The translations under genes were made by a program, and so were the position numbers. This document shows, one piece after another, positions 55,540 to 64,000 of a stretch of 64,000 nt of DNA; position 1 is the first letter of the stretch, and each line of letters opens with the position of its first letter. The notes beneath the pieces were generated by a model. The model was not told where the DNA came from. It was given only the letters and a program-made list of their open reading frames with translations, and did no database searches. Location of the stretch: the NCBI GenBank assembly GCA_032433765.1, contig JAVIAB010000073.1, positions 52,840,144 through 52,904,143 of the forward strand, written 5' to 3'. Origin of the DNA: Megaustenia siamemsis (lineage: Eukaryota > Mollusca > Gastropoda > Stylommatophora > Ariophantidae).

Positions 55540-56420
55540 GTTTAGTTATATTAGTTGTGTTAGATTACATACTCAAACTTCTACACAATTTGTTCCTTTG
55601 TTGCAGTAGTTGAGTTGCTGGAGCATTCGTCTATTAATTCAGCTTGTTCAGGTTTAATTTCAAAATGTTGTGTTTGTGCATTAAATGGCTTTCCTGTTTA
55701 TATTTCTTTGTTCATTGTGAAACAGCATTTGCCTATCGTGTTGATCTTTGTCTTTCTATATTTTGTTTTATTTTGTAACGGCGAAGACTTTTGTAGTTGT
55801 TTCTCCACTCTACTAGTTGATCTGCTTAGTACAGTTCTGTGTTTGTTTTATATCCAAATGACTTGCCGAAACATGTATATAGGATTGTCAGCGTCTTACT
55901 TCGAATTCGCCAGTTGTATGACGGGTATCCCTCGTCTTCATTGTTTGTTCATTTTTTAGTTCAGTTAATTAATGAATTGCTTACCTTTTATTGGAAGCAT
56001 GGGCAGAGTTTTAGGTCGAATAGATAACTTGTTCTGCTCCATACCAGGAGAACGTGTGTTCGAACCACGGTAGAGTGAAAAGTCGTTCTTTTTCCGGGGG
56101 GGGGGGGGGTGAAATCAAAATACAGACTCGAACACCTCTGCGTTGGACATGCGGCCTTTATTCTCTGATTAATAAGTCCCTCCGGGAGACTCCAGAAATG
56201 GGTAAATGCAGAAAGATTTGTTTTTTATTTTTGGTTTAAATTGGTAGAGCCATTGTTAGTAAACTGAACATCCAAGGACGAAACTGGACGGCTATTTATT
56301 TCACCCATGCTTACATTGATAATACAGGTTTTATTTTTCCTAGATTAAAAAAAGTACAGTCCTGTCATAGTAGTGACTTTTCACTCTTTGTAGTCTATGT
56401 GGGGTGTATAGAGCCAATCA
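55540..56420. other. No recognisable gene; G-run
   Basis: A 14-bp G-run at 56096-56110 is the only marked feature. Frames up to 114 codons have no signature. Confidence 0.4.
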
Positions 56421-56424
56421 TAAT

Positions 56425-57213
56425 CGTTGAGTGCCGTCTCCACATCGAAAGTTGGCTACCATGGAGCGCAATTACACTCTGTCTTTTACCTTGATAGTGC
56501 AGGTTGTCATAGGCTGACTTGTCCATCTTTTGATGTTACTCATTCATCGTCATGGTCTGCCTCTGTCTCTTTTACCTTGTATTTTCGCCTTCCAATATTA
56601 CTTTTAGTAGTGTAGATGCTGTGTCTTTTAACATGCCACTATAATCTCATTTGTCTTGTTTTAATTGTTTAGTAGTTTTTTAAGACTTCATCGTTTGTTT
56701 TCTTTTTTTTTCCCATTCAAATCTTCCTATTCTTCTATATATCATTTAAAAGGCTTCAGTTTTCTTATTTAGTGTCCATATTTCTGAATCACACAGGAAT
56801 GCTGAGAAGATATAACATTTTGCTATTCATTGTTTTAGCTCTGCTATTATTTGCTTTGATGTTAGTATATTTTTCATGATATTAAAATATCTTTTCAAAA
56901 TTCATATTCGTTTGTTTATTTCAGTTTCACATTTTCCATCATTGGTTATAGTATGTCCAAGGTAGTTGTCTAGACTCTGAATCGTCTCCAAATCGATTCC
57001 TTCAACTTTGATATCCATTTGTATGATTTGAGTATTAAATTTGTTTATGATCATAGTTTTTGTCTTTTTGATATTCATATCTAATCCATATTTTTTGCTT
57101 GTCATGTTTATTTCATTAAGTAATTGTTGATCTTTAGGATTTTCTGCTAGTAATATAGCATCATCAGCATATCTTATGTTATTATCTTTCCTTTAATGTT
57201 TAGGTTTGGCATC
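56425..57213 (-). pseudogene. RTE-type LINE family C (minus copy)
   Basis: Minus translation: 'NIRYADDAILLAENPKDQQL' (motif C intact, about 57110-57180), 'NEINMTSKKYGLDMNIKKTK', 'TIQSLDNYLGHTITNDGKCE' and 'TEINKRI', then decay to the 3' end at about 56425 ('GAGACGGCACTCAACGATTA'). Head-to-head with the plus copy that begins at 57214. Confidence 0.85.
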
Positions 57214-58192
57214 TTAGTGATCTGTACAATCAATGTACAGCAATAATAAAATATAACAAAGAGAACTATACATCTGTTAATATAAAAAGAGAAGCAAGAC
57301 AGCGATTCATCATGTCACCAAATATGTTCAATCTAAACACCGATCAAATCTTTAAAAACATCAGAGAGATGCCAGGCCTAAACATTAATGGAAAGATAAT
57401 CAATAATATATTCTGATGATACTGTACCACTAGAAGAAATTCCTGAAGATCTACAACCATTATTTAATGAAATAAACATGACAAGCAAAAAATATGGACT
57501 AGATATGAATATCAAAAAGACTAAAACTATGATTATAAACAAAGATAATACTCTAAAGCTAAAAGTGGATATAAAAATTGAAGAAATAGACATGGAGACA
57601 GTTCAGATTTACAACTACCATGGACAAACTATATCCAGTGATGGAAAATGTAAAACTGAAATAAACAAAAGAATAGGAATGGCAAAAAGTAATTTTAATG
57701 TCATGAAAAATATACTAATATCAAAACAAACAACAACAGGACTAAAACTATGAAAAGCAGAATATTATATCTTCTCAACATTCCTATATGGTGCAGAAAC
57801 AGCGGCATTAGACAAGAAAACAGAACAGAAAATTTAAGCGTTTGAAATGTGGATATATAGAAGAATAGATAGAATCGGATGGAATAAAAGAAAACAAACA
57901 ATGAAGTCTTAAAACAATTAAAAATGAAAAGAGAACCACTAAACGCAAATCAAACAAGACAAATGTGATTTTTGGGTTATGTTAAAACACACAACAGTCT
58001 ACTAAAAGTATTTTTGGAAGGGAAAATGCAAGATAAAAGAGGCAAAGGCAGACCAAGACAAACATGGATGAGTATATCAAAAGATGGACAAGTCAGCCTA
58101 TTACAACCTGCACCATCATAGCAAAAGACAGGGCAGAATGGCGCTCCATGGTAGCCAACCTTCGTTGCGGAGATGGCACTCAAGGATGATGG
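57214..58192 (+). pseudogene. RTE-type LINE family C (plus copy)
   Basis: Plus translation: 'INVQQ..IKYNKENYTSVNI', 'RFIMSPNMFNLNTDQIFKNI' (motif B region eroded), 'NNIF(stop)YDTVPLEEIPED' (motif C region broken), 'NMTSKKYGLDMNIKKTKTMI', 'DGKCKTEINKRIGMAKSNFN', 'FLYGAETAALDKKTEQKI' and 'FEMWIYRRIDRIGW'. The 3' end 'AGAATGGCGCTCCATGGTAG' and 'GGAGATGGCACTCAAGGATG' is at about 58135-58190. Only fragments are open. Confidence 0.88.
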
Positions 58193-58204
58193 TCACAACC
58201 AATA

Positions 58205-58495
58205 TATGGTTTAAATACCCTTTCTAGAAACTGTGGACTGTGTACAAGCAATATAGCGTTTAAACACTCGTTCTGGATACTGCGAATTGTGTACAAGGAA
58301 TATAGCGTTTAAACACTCGTTCTGGATACTGCGAATTGTGTACAAGCAATATAGCGTTTAAACACTCTGTCTAGATACTGTGGAATGTCTACAATAAATA
58401 TAGGGTTTAAACACCCTTTCTAAATACTGCAGAATGTGCCCCAATCAATATAGCGTTTAAACACTCTCTCTAGACACTGGAGTGGGAACAATCAA
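58205..58495. repeat. ~60-bp degenerate tandem repeat
   Basis: Five to six copies of a unit with 'CAATATAGCGTTTAAACACT' and 'CTGGATACTGCGAATTGTGT', decaying towards the right. Confidence 0.8.
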
Positions 58496-58504
58496 TCTAG
58501 TGGT

Positions 58505-58788
58505 TACACGCTTTCTGTAGACTCTCCTGTGCTTGTGGAGCACGTAAAGACTATATAGATTATACAATACGTAGACTCTCATGTGTTTGTGGAGCATGTA
58601 AACACTATATAGTTTATACAATATGTAGACTATCCTGTGTTTGTGGATCATGTAAACACTATATAGATTATACAATATGTAGACTATCCTGTGTTTGTGG
58701 AGCATGTAAACACTATATAGTTTATACAGTATGTAGACTCTCCTGTGTTTGTGGAGCATGTAAACACTATATAGATTATACAATATGG
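58505..58788. repeat. 54-bp tandem repeat
   Basis: Five copies of a 54-bp unit with 'TGTAGACTCTCCTGTGTTTG' and 'TGGAGCATGTAAACACTATA'. The minus strand is open (58457-58783) with an 18-residue period 'LYSVYMLHKHR(R/I)VYILY'. Probably non-coding. Confidence 0.92.
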
Positions 58789-58861
58789 TGACTCTGGAAC
58801 GCTCTTCAGATCTCCGAAGCTTTATAAATCTGTAGGTTTTTTTTACACAAAGCCTTTTTTA

Positions 58862-59042
58862 AAACACTTTCTATAGTATCATTCACATACTATCTGCGTG
58901 ATTGAACTTTCTATATGTTGTATGCAGTCATGAAGGATTGTACACTTTCTGTAGTATCATTCACATACAAGAACTATCTGCGTGATTGAACTCTCTCTAT
59001 ATATATGTTGTATGCAGTCATGAAGGATTGTGCACTTTTTGA
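58862..59042. repeat. ~90-105-bp direct duplication
   Basis: Two copies of a segment with 'CACTTTCTATAGTATCATTC' and 'TGTATGCAGTCATGAAGGAT', the second with an AAGAACT insertion and a longer CTCTATATA run. Confidence 0.85.
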
Positions 59043-59084
59043 AAAATTCAACGTGCAGAGCTGATCTAAGTATTCAATGATGAC

Positions 59085-59231
59085 TTCTACATTTAGTGCT
59101 AACTTCTACATGTAATGATACATGCGGTGTTAAGTTCTACTTCTAGTGCTATTTCCAGTGCTGAATTCTACATTCAGTTTAAATTCCCACAGGCATAGCT
59201 AAAATCATCTACACGTGGTGCTAGATAATAT
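59085..59231. repeat. Short repeat, left part (GTGCTAAATTCTACAT-like)
   Basis: Degenerate copies of GTGCTAA(C/A)TTCTACAT. It continues after the SINE at 59487. Confidence 0.7.
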
Positions 59232-59486
59232 ATTTTAAAAAAAAGTAAAGTACCCCCGTCACGCCAAGTGGCGTATAGGGAATATGGTGTTAGTGACCAT
59301 ACATTTTACAGACTTTCGGCACAGGATTTTTGGGGTAATGTGGTCGGTATTACGCCCGTGCCGCTTTACTTTCCCAGAAAAAAAAGCCATTAAAGGCTGG
59401 GTAAACTGGAGCCGTCGGTTGGGATCGAACCCTACCTCATGTCCTTCGTAGTCCAGTTCACTAACCACTGAGCTATCACGGCTCCC
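59232..59486 (-). mobile_element. tRNA-derived SINE inserted in a minisatellite
   Basis: Minus-strand copy with head 'GGGAGCCGTGATAGCTCAGT', box B 'GGTTCGATCCC' and full body, ending 'TACTTTACTTTTTTTT'. The flanks carry the duplication GGTGCTAGATAATAT (59217-59231) and GGTGCTAGATACTAT (59487-59501), one mismatch. Confidence 0.94.
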
Positions 59487-59765
59487 GGTGCTAGATACTA
59501 TATGCGGCTCGAAATTCTGCATGTGGTGCTAAATCCTACATGCTGTGTTAAATTCTACATGTGGTGCTAAATCCTACATGCTGTGTTAAATTCTACATGT
59601 GGTGCTAAATCCTACATGCTGTGTTAAATTCTACATGTAGTGCTAATTACAATGCTGAATTCTACACTCAGTATCAAATTCTCTCAGGCAGTGCTAAGAT
59701 CTACACGCGCTGCTAAATTCTATTTGCGCTGCTAAATTCTATTTGCGCTGCTAAATTTGCATTCA
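59487..59765. repeat. Short repeat, right part (~38-bp higher unit)
   Basis: Copies of 'GTGCTAAATCCTACATGCTG' alternating with 'TGTTAAATTCTACATGTG', then GCTGCTAAATTCTATTTGC copies. Units of about 19 bp pair into a ~38-bp period at 59520-59650. Confidence 0.85.
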
Positions 59766-59769
59766 GTCC

Positions 59770-60605
59770 TGCATAATGCACTATGTGCTGACTGCTACAC
59801 ATTGTGCGCTTTTTCCAACACTCACATTGTGCGCTTTTTCCAACACTCTCTTTTGGGTTTAAACACACTTTCCATAAACATGAAACACTCAAACCAGAAT
59901 GAATGAATCCACTCTTTAGTGGTTCAGTGTAACCATCAGGGAATGCCATTGTCCCATTGAAAGGAATCAACAAAATGCATTCTCTACACATCACAAAATG
60001 GCTCTGATGTTTATTTATTTTGAGTTCACGCATCAGAGATATAATTTTCCGAGAAACAAATTATGGGATTAACAAATAACAGCACAATATTGACACTGGC
60101 ATGTTAATTCCGTTGATCTCCATTGAATTAAGGTATCGTTGTCGCCATAATGACTTTTATAGCTTCAACAGTGGGGTATTTTATTTATCTATTTCTCACC
60201 AGCACCAACATTTTTAGAGCATTATTTGTGTACTTAATTGTAGATTTATGCCGCTTAAACTATATTTAGCTGTACACAATATATGTGAGACCGTACGTTT
60301 ATTAATTTATTATGTTTTTTAACAAAATTTATCATCTCGACAATGAAGGATAATAATGTGTGATTGACAAGAATTCTTGAGTTTAATTAAATTAGACTTA
60401 AAGCAAATTAAGTTGAGTTTAGTATCAACACTATGTTGGGAGCTTATGTTGTCTTCGTGGATTGTAGACCGTCTGCTGTGTTTGTATACTTTATGGAAAG
60501 TTTGTACATGTATAATTTACGAAAAGTTTGTATAATTTACGGAACGTGTGTATAATTTACGCCAGGTTTTTGAATACTTTACACAAGGTTTGTATAAACT
60601 CTAAG
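59770..60605. other. No recognisable gene
   Basis: A minus frame of 106 codons (59713-60033) has no signature I recognise. A weak GTATAATTTACG(G/C) repeat lies at 60505-60570. Confidence 0.4.
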
Positions 60606-60607
60606 GG

Positions 60608-61840
60608 ATGTTCTACAATTGCCCCTGTGATACTAGTTTTACAAAATGCGCGAGGTTTTACACTGAAATGTTACACTCTGTGCGGAGTTTGTACACTGTG
60701 AAGTTCTTAGAATACTGGAAAGGGAGCTGAGTTTTTGTTTTGATAGAAGCCAGGTGTAGTTAATCTGGAAGTTATGCTTCGTTGACCGATGATTTCTCAC
60801 TCTAACGTAGGCTATCATAATTCAGTATTGACAAGTAAAGCGGCATCGTAATTCAGTGCTGACAGGTGAAGCGTCACGTGTCTTGTCAGCGCTGTTTATT
60901 TAACACCGTAGCCTTGTCCATCAGAACAGATCACTGCAGATGCATAAATTACTAAACAACTATCACGCTTTTAAACACACACAAATTCACAGAAGGAAAA
61001 TATTTTCGTTTACAAGGAAACAAATAATCTTTTGTTATTCTTGGTCGTTTTTGTTTACGGAATATAATTCACTAGTGTACTATAATTCACTGGGCCCTAG
61101 ATGCAAAAACAATAAGAAAAAAATAACCTCTACTGCGATGAAATGTGTTAGACGAATGACAGGAAACAGTCTGAGAGATAAGATCAGAAATGAAGAACTG
61201 AGAAAAAAGCTACGAATTGCCCCCGCCATAGAATATATAAGGAAACAACAGATAAAATGGTTTGGCCACGTGACAAGGCAGAAAGATCAAAACACAACAC
61301 AACGAGCCTTCAACAAACGCTGTGAGAACATCAGACATAAGGGTCGACCACGAAAAAGATGGATATGGAATATTAGAAGCACTAGGAAACATAACAGCAG
61401 TAGAGGCGAACAGAAGAGCAAAAGACCGCACATTATATCTCCCCTCGACGCTGAAAGGCAGATGAGGAAAGAAGAAGAATGTAACAGTATACATATGACT
61501 GAAGCAAGGATGACGAAAACATAATGATATATAAGTTGATAAAGAGAAGAGATACGATGATAGAAAGAAAGAAATTGCCTAGAGACCAACTAATTAAAAT
61601 TAAATTCCTGATTAAAATACTTACAGGTTAAGTTGAGAGTTCTTTTAGAGGGAAGTCACTTACGAAATAAAACAACAAGAAGAAATCTACACTTTAGTTT
61701 CGTGACGTTATGAGTCACTTGCTGAGCTCGTGGTACCTAGAGTAGTTATAAAGAAATATAGAGAGGGTTTCTATCGAATGGTCCGTCAATAAACGTGTCA
61801 ACTTAGATAAAATAGAATGTCCCACTAAAGTTAATTTCGA
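60608..61840. repeat. 1233-bp tandem duplication, copy 1
   Basis: The segment from ATGTTCTACAATTGCCCC to AAAGTTAATTTCGA is repeated immediately at 61841. Reading both by eye, I found a single difference (G at 61457 against A at 62690). It contains a family D LINE 3' piece. Confidence 0.95.
61091..61482 (+). pseudogene. LINE family D 3' fragment (duplication copy 1)
   Basis: The frame at 60940-61524 (194 codons) includes 'AMKCVRRMTGNSLRDKIRNE', 'ELRKKLRIAPAIEYIRKQQI' and 'KWFGHVTRQKDQNTTQRAFN', the C-terminal part of family D as at 11790-12000. A frameshift near 61366 moves it out of the ancestral frame ('RKRWIWNIRSTRKHN'). Codons before about 61091 are unrelated host sequence. RT motifs are absent. 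Confidence 0.88.
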
Positions 61841-63073
61841 ATGTTCTACAATTGCCCCTGTGATACTAGTTTTACAAAATGCGCGAGGTTTTACACTGAA
61901 ATGTTACACTCTGTGCGGAGTTTGTACACTGTGAAGTTCTTAGAATACTGGAAAGGGAGCTGAGTTTTTGTTTTGATAGAAGCCAGGTGTAGTTAATCTG
62001 GAAGTTATGCTTCGTTGACCGATGATTTCTCACTCTAACGTAGGCTATCATAATTCAGTATTGACAAGTAAAGCGGCATCGTAATTCAGTGCTGACAGGT
62101 GAAGCGTCACGTGTCTTGTCAGCGCTGTTTATTTAACACCGTAGCCTTGTCCATCAGAACAGATCACTGCAGATGCATAAATTACTAAACAACTATCACG
62201 CTTTTAAACACACACAAATTCACAGAAGGAAAATATTTTCGTTTACAAGGAAACAAATAATCTTTTGTTATTCTTGGTCGTTTTTGTTTACGGAATATAA
62301 TTCACTAGTGTACTATAATTCACTGGGCCCTAGATGCAAAAACAATAAGAAAAAAATAACCTCTACTGCGATGAAATGTGTTAGACGAATGACAGGAAAC
62401 AGTCTGAGAGATAAGATCAGAAATGAAGAACTGAGAAAAAAGCTACGAATTGCCCCCGCCATAGAATATATAAGGAAACAACAGATAAAATGGTTTGGCC
62501 ACGTGACAAGGCAGAAAGATCAAAACACAACACAACGAGCCTTCAACAAACGCTGTGAGAACATCAGACATAAGGGTCGACCACGAAAAAGATGGATATG
62601 GAATATTAGAAGCACTAGGAAACATAACAGCAGTAGAGGCGAACAGAAGAGCAAAAGACCGCACATTATATCTCCCCTCGACGCTGAAAAGCAGATGAGG
62701 AAAGAAGAAGAATGTAACAGTATACATATGACTGAAGCAAGGATGACGAAAACATAATGATATATAAGTTGATAAAGAGAAGAGATACGATGATAGAAAG
62801 AAAGAAATTGCCTAGAGACCAACTAATTAAAATTAAATTCCTGATTAAAATACTTACAGGTTAAGTTGAGAGTTCTTTTAGAGGGAAGTCACTTACGAAA
62901 TAAAACAACAAGAAGAAATCTACACTTTAGTTTCGTGACGTTATGAGTCACTTGCTGAGCTCGTGGTACCTAGAGTAGTTATAAAGAAATATAGAGAGGG
63001 TTTCTATCGAATGGTCCGTCAATAAACGTGTCAACTTAGATAAAATAGAATGTCCCACTAAAGTTAATTTCGA
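61841..63073. repeat. 1233-bp tandem duplication, copy 2
   Basis: Head-to-tail with copy 1 and near identical, ending at AAAGTTAATTTCGA before AAGACATG. A single-base overlap (A) at the junction gives almost no homology for recombination. Confidence 0.95.
62324..62715 (+). pseudogene. LINE family D 3' fragment (duplication copy 2)
   Basis: Same as the copy at 61091-61482; the frame at 62173-62757 differs by one residue (AERQMRK against AEKQMRK). Confidence 0.88.
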
Positions 63074-64000
63074 AAGACATGTTACAGAAATTGGAACATA
63101 AACCCTGATATTTGTTGACCGAGATATATGAGCAAAGATTGTAGGTATCTAAGCACAGTGGGAGGAGAATGGTCTTTATTATGATTTTCGCCACAATTAT
63201 TCTCCAATATGATTGAATGCTGAGTCTTATTTCAATCATTCTACTGTTAGATTATATTAATCAAGTAGACAATGAGTGCGAATTACGTATAATAGGTAGA
63301 GGCCAATTTGTGAAGAAGTAAGTTAGCTAGAAGCATAGTCCACATGAATAACACCAGAGTCATAAAAGTTCCTAGTAATCAATGTTGCAGAAGTAATTCA
63401 AATGAAGATAAATATATACGTGAGAAGTCAACAAGGTGTGTACAGAGGCAGTAGTTAAATAACTACTAAGACTGTGACTATACGATCCATAGGGGATGTG
63501 ACACATTTAATGGTAACCTAAAGTCCACATCCCCCATAGAGGGATATCTTGTTGAGAGGAGTAGTAAATCTGATCATGTGACTAAGTTAAACATCAAATT
63601 ACCAAAGTATATGTATCGTGAACATCAACGATTACCAATAAAGCAATCCAGATGTGATCATCACGCGAGGCCAATGATTTGATACATAAATATTGATTAA
63701 CAATTATAGACTCTCTGCAAAAATTGTCACATGATAATGTTGTGACGTCTTGATCATCAAATAAAATGGCTTATTTATTTCGTTCTCTCAAATTCTCTAT
63801 GATTCCTAAATCAACTTCCGGTCATCTATAACATCTCCAAATACAACCACACCAAGGACAGATAATTGTGGAAGGGCAGGATCATCTGCCCCATAAGGTA
63901 TGATGATGATTTATGAAAATCAAACTGGAGGTTTGCGTTTTGGCTTCATTATTTGTGAGGAAAAAAACTTTGTAATGTGTAGATCTGCTCCAGAGAAGTA
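63074..64000. other. No recognisable gene
   Basis: AT-rich sequence. A loose inverted pair, CCATAGGGGATGTG (63488-63501) and CACATCCCCCATAG (63526-63539), can form a stem with a ~25-base loop. No open frame of note. Confidence 0.4.

Noticed and set aside
57214..58192. Twin-priming product of a single LINE insertion
   Set aside because: Twin priming inverts non-overlapping parts of one element; here both arms cover the same region, so two copies are needed.
58457..58783. 108-codon minus frame with an 18-residue period
   Set aside because: Explained by the 54-bp array; no independent support.
63488..63539. Functional hairpin or terminator
   Set aside because: The arms are imperfect, there is no adjoining gene and no repeat elsewhere; probably chance.

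Overview
The window looks like intergenic, repeat-dense chromosomal DNA from an invertebrate animal. It is AT-rich, has no operon-like gene packing and holds no exon structure I can assign to a host gene. It carries many decayed non-LTR retrotransposons (LINEs), a tRNA-derived SINE family in at least eight insertions, two DNA transposons and well over a dozen minisatellite arrays. The mix of RTE-type LINEs, RNase-H-bearing LINEs, BED-zinc-finger hAT elements and tRNA SINEs fits a lophotrochozoan, perhaps a mollusc. That assignment is inference; no species-diagnostic gene is present. Long open frames are mostly tandem repeats whose unit length is a multiple of three, or relics of reverse transcriptase or transposase.

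Layout. 0-10 kb: LINE scraps, a ~30-bp and a 17-bp minisatellite, SINEs (4150-4406, 6198-6561 composite, 6897-7135, decayed 9325-9560). 10.2-14.4 kb: a nest in which a minus-strand LINE copy (family D) is split by a plus-strand copy of its own family and by an RNase-H LINE fragment, both with short target-site duplications. 14.6-15.85 kb: another LINE (L4) split by a SINE. 15.98-18.89 kb: the best-preserved element, an RTE-type LINE (family A) with endonuclease and reverse transcriptase and a perfect 13-bp target duplication. 20.1-21.3 kb: a 60-bp array. 21.9-27.1 kb: a BED/hAT transposase relic whose coding sequence has been blown up by about 88 copies of a 45-bp unit derived from the transposase itself. 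28.5-30.1 kb: two adjoining, related arrays (32-bp and 40-bp units). 30-42 kb: scattered SINEs, LINE 3' ends and minisatellites. 42.7-44.7 kb: an RNase-H LINE (F) with a large internal deletion. 45-47.2 kb: RTE-type fragments. 47.26-49.8 kb: an RNase-H LINE (E) split by a 385-bp element with an (AACC)n end. 51.9-54.03 kb: a complete-length Tc1/mariner/IS630-type transposon with long imperfect inverted repeats, a broken transposase and a histone-type 3' stem-loop downstream of its reading frame. 55-58.2 kb: RTE-type fragments, including a head-to-head inverted pair. 58.2-59.8 kb: more minisatellites with a SINE inside. 60.6-63.07 kb: a 1233-bp tandem duplication differing at one base that I could see.

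The elements do not form a pathway. Their relationship is historical: the LINE machinery is the likely source of the SINE and LINE target-site duplications, and slippage-type amplification has acted both on non-coding DNA and on transposon coding sequence. LINE family letters (A, B, C, D, E, F, L4, L5) are my own labels for copies in this window that share sequence.
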